Shown: positions 27,475-36,274 of the stretch, piece by piece
Layout: the number at the start of each line of letters is the position of its first letter
Numbering within the stretch: position 1 is the stretch's first letter
DNA from: Planococcus glaciei
Lineage (GTDB): Bacteria; Bacillota; Bacilli; Bacillales_A; Planococcaceae
DNA: 64,000 nucleotides
Assembly (NCBI RefSeq): GCF_900099655.1
Contig: NZ_FNDC01000007.1
Location: 62,001 to 126,000, forward strand
Reading direction: 5' to 3'
Translations under genes and position numbers: made by a program
Notes under the pieces: model-generated
Told to the model about the DNA's origin: nothing
The model's input: the letters and a program-made list of their open reading frames with translations, nothing else
Databases searched by the model: none

Positions 27475-28590
27475 TTAAATTGTTTTGAAAAAACGATGGA
27501 TAAATTTCGGCAGAATATCGAGAACCGCTTCATCCGGATTGAGCTTGGCATGATGCAAGCCATATTCCGAAGAGACCCCTGCCCAGAACATCAGGCCGGG
27601 AAGCTGCTCTGTAAAATAGCCAAAGTCTTCGCCCGTCATGGCCGCTTCGCTTCGCACGGCTTTGACGCCTTCATCGCTTTCCGCAAATTGAAGAAACGTT
27701 TCCGCCAAATCTTCATCGTTGTTGACTTCCAAATAGCTGGAGCCGTAATCTATGGATACCCGGCAATTGTAAGCTTCTTCTACAGCCCGGCACATCGCTT
27801 CAATCCGCTTTTTCACTTTGAGCATCGATTCCAAATTCAACGTGCGGATGGTGCCCTCAAGGCGCGCATGCTCCGCTATGATGTTTTGCACAGTTCCTGC
27901 GCTCAATTTTCCGACAGTCAATACAGCCGAATCCATCGGGTTCACATTGCGGCTGACGATGGTCTGCAGCTGCATCAAAAGCGAGGCTGCTGCCACTGCC
28001 ATATCTTCCGTCAGATGAGGATAAGCTGCATGGCCGCCTTTGCCCTGCAAGTCGATAAAAAGTTCAGACGTGTTGGCAAACAACAGGCCCGGTTTGGTGG
28101 CCACTGTTCCGGCTGGAAGTTCCGGTGCAATGTGCAGCGCGAAAATCTGGTCCGGCAAAAAGGTCGGCTGATCGTGCTTCAGCCATTCCCGGAAAGGAAG
28201 CGCTCCGCCCGGACCTTCTTCTGCCGGCTGGAACAGGATGACCACATCGTTTGCAATCGGCTCCTGGACCAATTGGTTCAAGAGGCCGAGCGCAACCGTC
28301 ATATGAATATCATGGCCGCAGGCGTGCATAAACCCGGGGTGTTCCGACTGGAACGGCAATCCCGTTTCTTCAGTAATGGGCAGCCCGTCAATGTCTGTAC
28401 GCCAGCCAATGGTTTTTGCGGAATCGGTGCCATGCACTTTTACCGCAAGGCCAGTTCTCCACTCAACAATTTCCAGACGCTCCTGGGGCATTGTTTCCAA
28501 CAATTCCTTTAAATACGCCTGTGTTTTCCATTCCTTAAAGCCGATTTCAGGAATCGCATGCAATTTTCTTCTGATTTTCAGTAAATCCAT
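27475..28590 (-). CDS. dapL: N-acetyldiaminopimelate deacetylase
   Basis: This M20-family amidohydrolase (371 residues) acts in the acetylated branch of lysine/diaminopimelate synthesis, removing acetate from N-acetyl-LL-diaminopimelate. Metal-binding motifs include HACGHDIHM and the EEGPGGA glutamate pair. Adjacency to dapH (13-nt gap) and match to B. subtilis YkuR support this over other M20 substrates such as acetylamino acids. Confidence 0.9.
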   Translation of the reverse strand: MDLLKIRRKLHAIPEIGFKEWKTQAYLKELLETMPQERLEIVEWRTGLAVKVHGTDSAKTIGWRTDIDGLPITEETGLPFQSEHPGFMHACGHDIHMTVALGLLNQLVQEPIANDVVILFQPAEEGPGGALPFREWLKHDQPTFLPDQIFALHIAPELPAGTVATKPGLLFANTSELFIDLQGKGGHAAYPHLTEDMAVAAASLLMQLQTIVSRNVNPMDSAVLTVGKLSAGTVQNIIAEHARLEGTIRTLNLESMLKVKKRIEAMCRAVEEAYNCRVSIDYGSSYLEVNNDEDLAETFLQFAESDEGVKAVRSEAAMTGEDFGYFTEQLPGLMFWAGVSSEYGLHHAKLNPDEAVLDILPKFIHRFFKTI

Positions 28591-28603
28591 CTGAAAGCCC
28601 CGC

Positions 28604-29317
28604 TTACAGCTGGCGAAGTTCTTGCTTGATTTCGGTTTTTGCGCGAGTTTTTTCGTCCATCAATTTCAAGACGCGTGCTGGTGTTCCACCGACTACTGAG
28701 TTTTCAGGAACATCTTCGATGACAATAGCACCGGCTGCAACAACTGCGCCTTTACCAATCCGCACACCTTCAAGAACGACAGCATTGGCGCCGATCATGA
28801 CATCGTCTTCAACGATTACCGGTGTCGCAGACGCAGGCTCGATAACGCCGGCCAATACTGCACCCGCACCGATATGGCAATTTTTGCCGACAGTTGCGCG
28901 GCCGCCAAGGACAACGCCCATATCAATCATTGTACCGTCGCCGATGACCGCGCCGATATTAATGACTGCGCCCATCATGATAATACAGTTATTGCCGATT
29001 TCCACGTTTTCACGGATAAATGCACCGGGTTCGATGCGGCTGTTGATGTTTTTCATATCCAATAAAGGAATCGCAGAATTTCTGCGGTCATTTTCAATCA
29101 CCGAGTCTTCAATTACAGACGCGTTCGCTTCCAATGCTTTTTGGACTTCAGCCCATTCACCGAATACTACAACGCTATTTCCTTCGCCGAAAACTTTTGA
29201 TCCTTGGCCAAAATCAAGAGAAGCGACGCCTTTGCCTTTTACGTAAACTTTCACCGGTGTTGATTTAGTTGCATTCTGTATGTACGAGATAATTTCATTT
29301 GCATCCATTTGTTTCAT
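28604..29317 (-). CDS. dapH: Tetrahydrodipicolinate N-acetyltransferase
   Basis: This enzyme acetylates tetrahydrodipicolinate with acetyl-CoA, committing the pathway to the acetylase branch. The 237-residue protein has an N-terminal DapH-specific domain and a long left-handed beta-helix of hexapeptide repeats from about residue 90 to 220 ([20 protein letters not shown]). ATG 29317 was preferred over the adjacent TTG 29320; GAGG is 9 nt upstream. It is the first gene of dapH-dapL. Confidence 0.94.
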   Translation of the reverse strand: MKQMDANEIISYIQNATKSTPVKVYVKGKGVASLDFGQGSKVFGEGNSVVVFGEWAEVQKALEANASVIEDSVIENDRRNSAIPLLDMKNINSRIEPGAFIRENVEIGNNCIIMMGAVINIGAVIGDGTMIDMGVVLGGRATVGKNCHIGAGAVLAGVIEPASATPVIVEDDVMIGANAVVLEGVRIGKGAVVAAGAIVIEDVPENSVVGGTPARVLKLMDEKTRAKTEIKQELRQL

Positions 29318-29383
29318 CAATAAAAACCTCTTTCTATGGGTGATGCTGTAATTATAGCGGATATAGTATAAAAATTCAGCACT

Positions 29384-30259
29384 TTAGCTTAATAAAGCGG
29401 CATGTTTTTTGACTATATCGACAAATGCCTCAACTTGGCGCAGCTGAAACGACGATTCGTACCCAATCAGCCACGTATCCCGGGTCAATTCCAGCTCTTC
29501 TGCACTGCTAGATAAAGGAATCATATGGACGCCTTCGTTGCCTGTCAAGGTGATGGACGGCAAAATGGCATAGCCAATGCCGTTGACGGCCATCTGCTTG
29601 CAGGTTTCAATCTGATCGACGGTAATTTGCCGCTTCGGATTTGACGGGAAATGGCGCTGCCACCATTGCTGGATTTCTTCGTAATAATTGGAGTCGCTTT
29701 TAAACTGGATAAACGGGCGTTCCGTCATTTCCACTTTTTCCAACGAATCGATTTCCTTGTCCACTAAATACAAGGTATCCCGAAACAGATGCATCTTCGG
29801 CCCTTTCCAATCGGTATGCCCCCGGACAATCCCGATATGGGCTTCTCCTTCATAAAGCGATCGGGCAATTTCCGAACTCCAGCCGGTAATGAGCTGGATT
29901 TTCGCTTCCGGATAAAGCGTCACAAAATCTTTCAGCACTTTGGGCAGCCAATTTTGTCCGATGATGGTGGCACAAGCGATTTTTAAAGTTCCATGTACTT
30001 TGGAAGTCAAGGTATGAAGCACTTCGAACACTTCTTCTTTTCGCTGGACCATCTCTTTTGAATACTCAATGACCAATTCGCCGGCAGGCGTCGGCGTCAG
30101 CCCTTTTTGGGAGCGGATGAACAATTGCTGCCCCCAATCTTTTTCAATCGATTGAAGCCGTTGGGAAAGCGCCGGCTGCGATAAGAAAAGGCGTTCCGCA
30201 GCTTTTCGCATATTCCCTTCTTCTGCAAGCACTTTCAGGATCAATTCTTCATTAGCCAT
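29384..30259 (-). CDS. LysR-family regulator, CcpC-like
   Basis: This 291-residue LysR protein has a winged helix at the N-terminus (NMRKAAERLFLSQPALSQRLQ) and an effector-binding domain from about residue 88. The N-terminal half closely follows B. subtilis CcpC, the citrate-responsive repressor of citrate synthase and aconitase genes. In B. subtilis ccpC is also near dapH-dapL (ykuQR). It overlaps the end of the MFS gene by 8 nt, so it may be read as the second gene of that unit. Confidence 0.88.
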   Translation of the reverse strand: MANEELILKVLAEEGNMRKAAERLFLSQPALSQRLQSIEKDWGQQLFIRSQKGLTPTPAGELVIEYSKEMVQRKEEVFEVLHTLTSKVHGTLKIACATIIGQNWLPKVLKDFVTLYPEAKIQLITGWSSEIARSLYEGEAHIGIVRGHTDWKGPKMHLFRDTLYLVDKEIDSLEKVEMTERPFIQFKSDSNYYEEIQQWWQRHFPSNPKRQITVDQIETCKQMAVNGIGYAILPSITLTGNEGVHMIPLSSSAEELELTRDTWLIGYESSFQLRQVEAFVDIVKKHAALLS

Positions 30260-31727
30260 TGCTGCTCACTCCTTTTTTTCTTGGCAGGCCGAAAATCAGC
30301 ACAAAACTGATGACAGCAAAAATGGCAGTCAAGCTATAGACGTTTTGAAGCGCCTGGGTCAGCCCTTCCTGCAAAAAACTGAGCACGTCCACAGGAAGCT
30401 GATTCCGGCTGTCTTCCGTCAGCATTCCATTGACCGAATTCAGCGTATAGTCTCTTTCATTGTCCTGGAAGTACTTCAACAAGCTTGAATTCAAAAGGCT
30501 GCCAAGCAGCGCCACGCCGATGGTACTGCCCAAATTGCGCATAAACATATTGGAGGCTGTGGCCGTACCGCGCTGTTCATACGTAACTGCTGCCTGGATG
30601 GAAACGATAAAGGCGGTAGAAGTTAATCCCATGCCGACGCCAATCATGAAACTCGACATCGCGGCCCACAGCGGCCCGAATTCAGGGCGCATCGCGACAA
30701 AAAGCAAACTGCCGATCACCAGAAATATCCCGCCGGCGAGCGAAGTTCTGAAATAGCCGATTTTGATCAGCAGCCGCCCTGAGAAAAAGGCGGCAATCGG
30801 CCAGCCAATCGACATGGCGGTCAGTGTAAAGCCGGCGACGGTAGCTGGCTGTTCCATAACACCGGTGACATAAGTCGGCAAATAGCTTGAAACGGATATT
30901 AAGATCATGCCGGTAAATAAAGAAACAAGATTGGCATACAAAATTGATTTGTTTTTCCAAATATCAAAAGGCATCATCGGGTCTTTCGCTTTCTTTTCAA
31001 CCAGCACAAATACGGCGAATACGGCAGCGGCACCGAGTGACAGGGAATAGGACAGCGCTGAATTCCACGCAAACCCTACTCCGCCTTCCACTAGCCAATA
31101 AAGAAAGCTGGTCAGCGAAACCGTCAGCAAAAAAGCACCCAAGTAATCGATGGACGGCTTCGTCTTTTTCTGCGGCTCCACCAGGAAAAGCAGTACACCT
31201 GTCAGCGCCAGGATGCCAAGGGGAATGTTCACCCAAAACACGTATTCCCAGCCAATTGTCGCCACTAGAAATCCGCCGATTGCCGGACCGGTCACTGCCG
31301 AGATTCCCCAGACACTGGACAAATAGCCTTGGATTTTCCCGCGTTCTTCCGCTGTATAAATATCGCCGACAATGGTTGTGGCAATCGGCATGACCGCTCC
31401 CGCCCCGATGCCCTGGATAAACCGGTAAAAGATCAGCTGCTCCATGGAACTCGCCAGCCCGCACAAAAGGGAACCGATTAAAAAGAGGATGATGCCGAAC
31501 GCAAAAATCGGCTTGCGCCCAAATATGTCGGACAGCTTGCCGTAAAGAAGCACCGTGACCGTGCTCATCAGCAAATAAGCCGAAAACACCCAGCTGTATT
31601 TAGAAAATCCGCCAAGATCTGCAGAAATGCTGGGCATTGCCGTTGAAACAATTGTTGCTTCCACTGCCCCGATAAACATCGCGAGCATGACCGAAGCCAG
31701 CACAAGCGGCCGGTTGGTTTTTTTCAT
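30252..31727 (-). CDS. MFS drug exporter, DHA2 (14-helix) family
   Basis: This is a 491-residue EmrB/QacA-type transporter with 14 predicted helices. Motif A reads GKLSDIFGRKPIF and motif C GPAIGGFLV. Such proteins export drugs or bile salts using proton motive force; the substrate is unknown. ATG 31727 is supported by AAGAAGG 7 nt upstream; the longer ORF to 31841 runs through a terminator and is not a credible start. Confidence 0.88.
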   Translation of the reverse strand: MKKTNRPLVLASVMLAMFIGAVEATIVSTAMPSISADLGGFSKYSWVFSAYLLMSTVTVLLYGKLSDIFGRKPIFAFGIILFLIGSLLCGLASSMEQLIFYRFIQGIGAGAVMPIATTIVGDIYTAEERGKIQGYLSSVWGISAVTGPAIGGFLVATIGWEYVFWVNIPLGILALTGVLLFLVEPQKKTKPSIDYLGAFLLTVSLTSFLYWLVEGGVGFAWNSALSYSLSLGAAAVFAVFVLVEKKAKDPMMPFDIWKNKSILYANLVSLFTGMILISVSSYLPTYVTGVMEQPATVAGFTLTAMSIGWPIAAFFSGRLLIKIGYFRTSLAGGIFLVIGSLLFVAMRPEFGPLWAAMSSFMIGVGMGLTSTAFIVSIQAAVTYEQRGTATASNMFMRNLGSTIGVALLGSLLNSSLLKYFQDNERDYTLNSVNGMLTEDSRNQLPVDVLSFLQEGLTQALQNVYSLTAIFAVISFVLIFGLPRKKGVSSNG

Positions 31728-31751
31728 TTTCGAACCTTCTTTCATTTGACA

Positions 31752-31780
31752 GAAAAAAGGCCTCACAATGAGACCTTTTT
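31752..31780 (-). terminator. Terminator after cbpB
   Basis: AAAGGTCTCA / TGAGGCCTTT with a 3-4 nt loop is followed by TTTT on the minus strand. It lies between cbpB and the MFS gene. Confidence 0.82.
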
Positions 31781-31844
31781 GTACGTTTGATTTTAACGTG
31801 CTTTGAATGGCAGCAGAGAAACCTGCCGCATGAAATTGCACTTC

Positions 31845-32288
31845 TTATTTTCTCAATTGATAAATCTGTTTTTTTAGCTGCTTAAGTATGACCCGTCGGG
31901 TAAGTATGCCCATAAACATGGCGTCATCATCGATTACGCATAAAAAGTTCTGGTCGATCAACAAATCCAAAGCCCGCTGAAACCGTTCGGAAATATGAAT
32001 CAATGGAAAATCCGTCTGCATAATATCTTCTACCCGGATTTCCGGCAAGCGTTCGTATTCAATGTGCTCCATCCCAAGAATGGCATCCGTAATCCGCTGC
32101 GCATTAATCAAACCGCAAAAACGATATTTTGAATCCAACACTGGAATTGCAGAATAACCCGTCTTTGTCAGAACCAGCAAGGCATGTTCCGCACTGTTGT
32201 TGATTTGGACATGTGCGACTTTTTCAGATGAAATTATATACTCTTCAATGGGGGTATCGAGAAAATCACGGCTAGGTAATGAAATCAT
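31845..32288 (-). CDS. cbpB: CBS-domain c-di-AMP receptor CbpB (DarB/YkuL)
   Basis: This 147-residue protein consists of two CBS motifs (about 10-70 and 77-140). It closely follows B. subtilis YkuL/DarB, including KVAHVQ, HALLVLTKTGYSAIPVLD and the C-terminal GILTRRVILK. In B. subtilis and Listeria this protein binds c-di-AMP and, in its free form, stimulates Rel-dependent (p)ppGpp synthesis and pyruvate carboxylase. ATG 32288 was chosen for its AAGGAG site with 7-nt spacing and agreement with family length. Confidence 0.92.
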   Translation of the reverse strand: MISLPSRDFLDTPIEEYIISSEKVAHVQINNSAEHALLVLTKTGYSAIPVLDSKYRFCGLINAQRITDAILGMEHIEYERLPEIRVEDIMQTDFPLIHISERFQRALDLLIDQNFLCVIDDDAMFMGILTRRVILKQLKKQIYQLRK

Positions 32289-32389
32289 ATACTCTACTCC
32301 TTTTGCATCGTAAACGAGCCATCCTGTCTTCGGTAACATCATAACATAACCCGTTTGGCGAAACTATTTAATTGTATTTCCGATTCGCC

Positions 32390-33157
32390 TTAAAATGGAA
32401 ATTTGTTTAGCCACTGCCCGCCGTCCAGCGTCACAATTTCACCATTCATATACGAAGCTTTGTCCGACATCATAAAGGCGGCCAGCTCTGCCACTTCTTC
32501 CGGCTTGCCTAAACGGCCAAGCGGAATCGATTCCAATGTCCGTTTGGCGGCTTTTTCTGATTCCCATAGTTTTTCAGCACCGCCGGTCCGTTCAATCGGC
32601 CCCGGAGCGATGCCGTTTACGCGAATTCCAAACTGCGTGCCCCATTCCACTGCTAGTGTCCGCGTCAAAGACATGACACCCGCTTTGGCGGCTGCCGAAT
32701 GCGCCACCCCTGCTCCAGCGGTCCAGGCATAGGTGGCCAGCATATTGATGATGTTGCCTTTTATACCGTGCTCAATCCAGTAATTGCCGACTGCATGGGA
32801 ACAGAAAAACGTGCCATTCAACACGATATCAATCACGGATTTCCAGCCGTTGGGCGATAATTTTTCAGCATGGACGATAAAGTTGCCTGCCGCATTATTG
32901 ACGAGCCCGTCAATACGGCCAAACTTTTCATGCGCAAAATTAACCATCGCTTTTGCATGTTCCGGCTCCCGGACATCCATTTGAAATACTTCTACAGAAC
33001 CGTGCTGTGCGTCAATTGTCCGAACTGCTGCATTCAGTTTTTCCATATCGCGTCCGGTAATGACGACGTTCGCCCCTTCCGCTGCAAACTTTTCAGCCAT
33101 ATGAAGCCCCATTCCGCTTGAGCCGCCTGTCACAATAATCGTTTTGTCTTTTAACAT
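32390..33157 (-). CDS. fadH: SDR oxidoreductase, probable 2,4-dienoyl-CoA reductase
   Basis: This 255-residue classical short-chain dehydrogenase has TGGSSGMG for NAD(P) binding and NNAAGNF. The usual catalytic Tyr region is altered: around residue 155-165 the sequence reads ATYAWTAGAGVAHSAAAKAG, with a His where the YxxxK tyrosine normally sits. That loss is a feature of DECR-type dienoyl-CoA reductases and B. subtilis YkuF/FadH, which act on unsaturated fatty acids. ATG 33157 is supported by GGGG upstream. A near-consensus cre site lies about 115 bp upstream. Confidence 0.86.
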   Translation of the reverse strand: MLKDKTIIVTGGSSGMGLHMAEKFAAEGANVVITGRDMEKLNAAVRTIDAQHGSVEVFQMDVREPEHAKAMVNFAHEKFGRIDGLVNNAAGNFIVHAEKLSPNGWKSVIDIVLNGTFFCSHAVGNYWIEHGIKGNIINMLATYAWTAGAGVAHSAAAKAGVMSLTRTLAVEWGTQFGIRVNGIAPGPIERTGGAEKLWESEKAAKRTLESIPLGRLGKPEEVAELAAFMMSDKASYMNGEIVTLDGGQWLNKFPF

Positions 33158-33270
33158 AACCAATTCCCCTTTCGGTAAATGTCTTATAATTTTTTCTTTA
33201 TGCACTCGCTTAATCCACACCGCTCAGCGATAGCGTACCAGCATCCATTAGCCGAATAGGGCCCCATCTA

Positions 33271-33284
33271 TTGAAGCGCTTTCA
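33271..33284. promoter_or_regulatory. Candidate CcpA-binding cre site
   Basis: TTGAAGCGCTTTCA matches the Bacillus cre consensus (TGNAANCGNWNNCA) except at the second position. It lies between divergent fadH and ykyB. The surrounding 33158-33450 intergenic region shows no ORF with a ribosome site. Confidence 0.45.
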
Positions 33285-33450
33285 TTTAAAACGGCGGAAT
33301 TTCTTTTATCTGTCCCTTTGATCTTGCAGTTGCGAAGCTTTCTTGACAAAAATCTAGTAAAGCCGGCGGTCTTCCGTATACACTGTTGGTAAATTTTGAT
33401 ATGATAAATAGGCATTATACATGAAATTTATTATAGAAGGGAATGACTCC

Positions 33451-33912
33451 ATGGCATTTGATAAAACCGATTCCGATATTGCCCAGGCAATTTTCACTGT
33501 CAATCGGCATGCAAAAACCGCCCCAGACAACCAGTATTTATATGCATTAAAAAAAGAAGCGCTCGTGTTGATGATCACGCAAAAGCGTGCAGAAAAAATC
33601 GGCCTTCACTTCAGCAAAAACCCCCGGAAAAGCCAACAACAATCTTCAGTCCTCGTAAAATGCGGTAACTATTATTTTCACATGCTGCCGAAAAAAGAAG
33701 ATTTTGAGTGTCTTGAACATTTGGGCCAGTTGGACGAAACATACCGGAACCCGCCAAGCAGGATGAATTTGAAGACGGCAAAAGACATATTGAGCAACTT
33801 TACCGGGCTTCGTCCACAGAAAAAAGAAACTGCCGCATCCCAATCAACAAAATCCTATAAACCGCGTCCAATCGACCGGTTTTATACGCCTAAAAAATCT
33901 TATTTCGATTGA
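33451..33912 (+). CDS. ykyB: YkyB-family protein of unknown function
   Basis: This 153-residue soluble, basic protein matches B. subtilis YkyB in its N-terminal half (DSDIAQAIFTVNRHAKTA) and in its position next to the ykuF-type SDR. No enzymatic motif is visible and the function of the family is not known. ATG 33451 has GAAGGGAATG just upstream; the ATG at 33421 precedes this site and adds non-family residues. Confidence 0.85.
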   Translation: MAFDKTDSDIAQAIFTVNRHAKTAPDNQYLYALKKEALVLMITQKRAEKIGLHFSKNPRKSQQQSSVLVKCGNYYFHMLPKKEDFECLEHLGQLDETYRNPPSRMNLKTAKDILSNFTGLRPQKKETAASQSTKSYKPRPIDRFYTPKKSYFD

Positions 33913-33919
33913 TGACTGG

Positions 33920-33952
33920 AACCGGAAGCCTCCAAGGGCTTCCGGTTTTTTT
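33920..33952 (+). terminator. Terminator of ykyB
   Basis: AACCGGAAGCC / GGCTTCCGGTT is followed by seven T. It lies between convergent genes. Confidence 0.9.
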
Positions 33953-33988
33953 GTGCCTTTTTAAGTTCCCGGAATGCTGTTGCAATAT

Positions 33989-34846
33989 TTATTCGAAATG
34001 CTTGATCAAAGCCTGGGTGCCGTTTTCACTGTAGCCTTGTTCCGCTAATTTTTCGTACATGCCGAGCGACAAACGCAGACCCGGCAAGTCCAGCCCCATC
34101 AATTCCGCTTCTTCCGCCGCAATTTTCATGTCTTTTATGAAATGCTTAATATAAAAGCCCGGTGCAAAATCCTCTGCAATCATCCGCGGAGCCAGATTCG
34201 ATAAAGACCAAGAACCGGCAGCACCGGACGAAATGGACCGGAGCACCTGCTCGGGATCAAGGCCGGCTTTTTTGGCATACACGAGAGACTCGCAGACGCC
34301 GATCATGTTTGTTGCGATGTTGATTTGATTGCACATCTTGGTGTGCTGGCCGGACCCTGCAGGCCCCTGATAAACAATGTTCTCCCCCATTAATTCGAGC
34401 AGCGGCAAAACTTCCTGAAAATGCGGTTCTGCTCCCCCCACCATAATCGACAAGGTCCCTTTCTGGGCACCGATGTCTCCGCCGGAAACCGGTGCATCCA
34501 ACGCTTTTAAGCCTCTCGAAGCCGCTTCTTCAAAAATGCGCTTCGCCAAGTTCGGCTTAGAAGTTGTCAGGTCGACAAGTACTGCCCCTTGTTGGGCATT
34601 TTCCAAAATTCCGTTGTCCCCGAAATATACTTCTTCCACATCGGATGGATAGCCCACCATTGTAAAAATGGTTTCCGCAGCCCGTGCCACTTCTTTTGAA
34701 GACTCCACCAGCTTCGCTCCGGCTTCCACCAGACTTTCGGCTTTTTTAGCCGTGCGTGTATAGATGATGACATCATGTCCAGCAGTCAACAAATGTTTCA
34801 CTAAGCTGCTGCCCATTACGCCTGTGCCAATAAATCCTACTTTCAT
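33989..34846 (-). CDS. 3-hydroxyisobutyrate dehydrogenase-family oxidoreductase (YkwC-like)
   Basis: This 285-residue beta-hydroxyacid dehydrogenase has GFIGTGVMGSSL for NAD(P) binding, DAPVSGGDIGAQKG for substrate binding and the catalytic lysine in GSGQHTKMCNQ. Sequence details (MVGYPSDVEEVYFG, GAAGSWSLSNLAPRM) closely match B. subtilis YkwC. The physiological substrate of YkwC is unknown. ATG 34846 has GGAGTG 9 nt upstream. Confidence 0.9.
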   Translation of the reverse strand: MKVGFIGTGVMGSSLVKHLLTAGHDVIIYTRTAKKAESLVEAGAKLVESSKEVARAAETIFTMVGYPSDVEEVYFGDNGILENAQQGAVLVDLTTSKPNLAKRIFEEAASRGLKALDAPVSGGDIGAQKGTLSIMVGGAEPHFQEVLPLLELMGENIVYQGPAGSGQHTKMCNQINIATNMIGVCESLVYAKKAGLDPEQVLRSISSGAAGSWSLSNLAPRMIAEDFAPGFYIKHFIKDMKIAAEEAELMGLDLPGLRLSLGMYEKLAEQGYSENGTQALIKHFE

Positions 34847-34952
34847 ATGTACGTCACTCCTTCTGTTATGTCTACAGTTTATCAAAACTTTTCAGTTAAT
34901 TCACGAAATTCCAGAAAAATTTAACAGACGGGATTCCATTTCCTTAAAAAAA

Positions 34953-34987
34953 CAAAAAAAAGAAGCCGATCCGCTGTTCGGACCGAC
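34953..34987 (-). terminator. Terminator of the small MoxR operon
   Basis: On the minus strand a 9-bp stem (GTCGGTCCG / CGGATCGGC, two G-U pairs) with a 5-nt loop is followed by TTCTTTTTTTT. Confidence 0.75.
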
Positions 34988-35050
34988 CACAAAAGGGGGA
35001 AATGAGAATGTTGCTGTGTTCAAATATACTATGCCCGCCCCAACAGGCGT

Positions 35051-36274
35051 TTAAACATATTCTTTTAAATATTTTTCTTTTATTTTTTTTATTTCTTCCA
35101 GGAAAGGTTCGCCTTCTGATGCGGTCAAGGTTCCGGAACCGTAACGCACCAAATCGTAGGTTTTGAAAAAACTTTCGGATACGGTCCAGCTCATGCGGTC
35201 CATCCACTCCCGGACAGTTTCGTATTCTTTGCGTCCGAGTCCGGCAGCGTCGGCTTCCTGTTCCAAGGCGCGGTACGCTTTCCGGACAGCTTCCACATCC
35301 AGTTCAGCATACTGAACCGGTACCGGCTGCAGGGACGGCTCGTTGGCAGCAGTTGTCGGGTAGCGATGAGAAACTGCCGCTCCCTTATTTGCAGGCTCCT
35401 CTTTTTCCGGCTTGTTTTTCACCAGCCAGATAACCAGCAAGGCAAAAAAGGCCAGCAGCACCGCAGCCATAATAAATTCCACCGGAAAATCAGCGGCTTC
35501 TGGTTGGAAGCTTGCCTGGGCTTCCTCCTCGGCAACTGTTTCCGGATCCAATTTCTCCAATGTTTCCTTCATTTCCTGTTCGGTGGAAAGCCCGGACAAA
35601 TACTTCGTGAGTTTTTCCATCAACCCAGCAAACGGCCATAGGACAATCTGCAAAACGCTGCCCAGGACCCATCCAGCCATTCTTCTTGCGTCTTCAGCCA
35701 GCAAATAGACCAGAAAACCGCTTAAACTTGCTGAACCGATTACAGCAGACATGCCAACCGCCATTAGCGAAAAGGAAACCCCTTCTTTCCGCGTCAGCAT
35801 ATACCGGTACAACAGCCGGAAGCACACATAAAACCCCGTCGCCGCCATAGCTATGGCAAAAATCTCTTCGGAATTTTCAGCTCGGGGGTTGAATAAACTG
35901 ATGACAAGTGCCACGGAAAACAACAGGACAAATACCAGCAGAAAATGGCCCTCCTGCTGGCCATCGCCATCAAAAACGGAAAAACGGACGTGCAGCCGGT
36001 ACAGTGTCAGCATCCCCAGAACCACTGCAAGCCAAACGGGCATGCCCAAGACCATCGCCGCTGTCAGAATCATTGCGGCAACCAAAGCCGCACCCATGAC
36101 ATGATAAGAAAATTTGAGAAAGAGGGCAAATGCAAGAGCCGCAGCTCCGAAACTGAGAAGCAGCCACAGCCACATTAACGGAATGGCCGTTTCATTCTGA
36201 ATAAAAACCAGCAACAGTGAACTGGCGAAGGCATCCAGCATATAATTTCCGGCAGACCATAAACGTGAAATCAT
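35051..36274 (-). CDS. Membrane protein with C-terminal DUF4129 domain
   Basis: This 407-residue protein has about six to eight N-terminal helices and one at about 266-286 (MAAVLLAFFALLVIWLV). A cytoplasmic DUF4129-like tail (about 315-407) begins VRKAYRALEQEADAAGLGR. In B. subtilis the third gene of the MoxR-DUF58 unit is yebA, a longer protein with a transglutaminase core between the membrane part and DUF4129; that core is not seen here. ATG 36274 overlaps the DUF58 stop by 4 nt. Confidence 0.82.
   Translation of the reverse strand: MISRLWSAGNYMLDAFASSLLLVFIQNETAIPLMWLWLLLSFGAAALAFALFLKFSYHVMGAALVAAMILTAAMVLGMPVWLAVVLGMLTLYRLHVRFSVFDGDGQQEGHFLLVFVLLFSVALVISLFNPRAENSEEIFAIAMAATGFYVCFRLLYRYMLTRKEGVSFSLMAVGMSAVIGSASLSGFLVYLLAEDARRMAGWVLGSVLQIVLWPFAGLMEKLTKYLSGLSTEQEMKETLEKLDPETVAEEEAQASFQPEAADFPVEFIMAAVLLAFFALLVIWLVKNKPEKEEPANKGAAVSHRYPTTAANEPSLQPVPVQYAELDVEAVRKAYRALEQEADAAGLGRKEYETVREWMDRMSWTVSESFFKTYDLVRYGSGTLTASEGEPFLEEIKKIKEKYLKEYV

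Noticed and set aside
27496-28512. A 338-codon open frame antisense to dapL
   Set aside because: It has no start signals and atypical composition; dapL on the minus strand is full length with all motifs.
32345-32389. Terminator after the fadH-like gene
   Set aside because: A GGCGAA/TTCGCC pairing exists, but with a loop of over 20 nt and no T tract it is not credible as an intrinsic terminator.
35008-35055. A 15-codon ORF after GGGGG (MLLCSNILCPPQQAF) near the end of the DUF4129 gene
   Set aside because: It overlaps the 3' end of a well-supported gene on the other strand and has no promoter or terminator of its own. Its ribosome-site-like GGGGG could be chance. It is too short to judge without comparative data.
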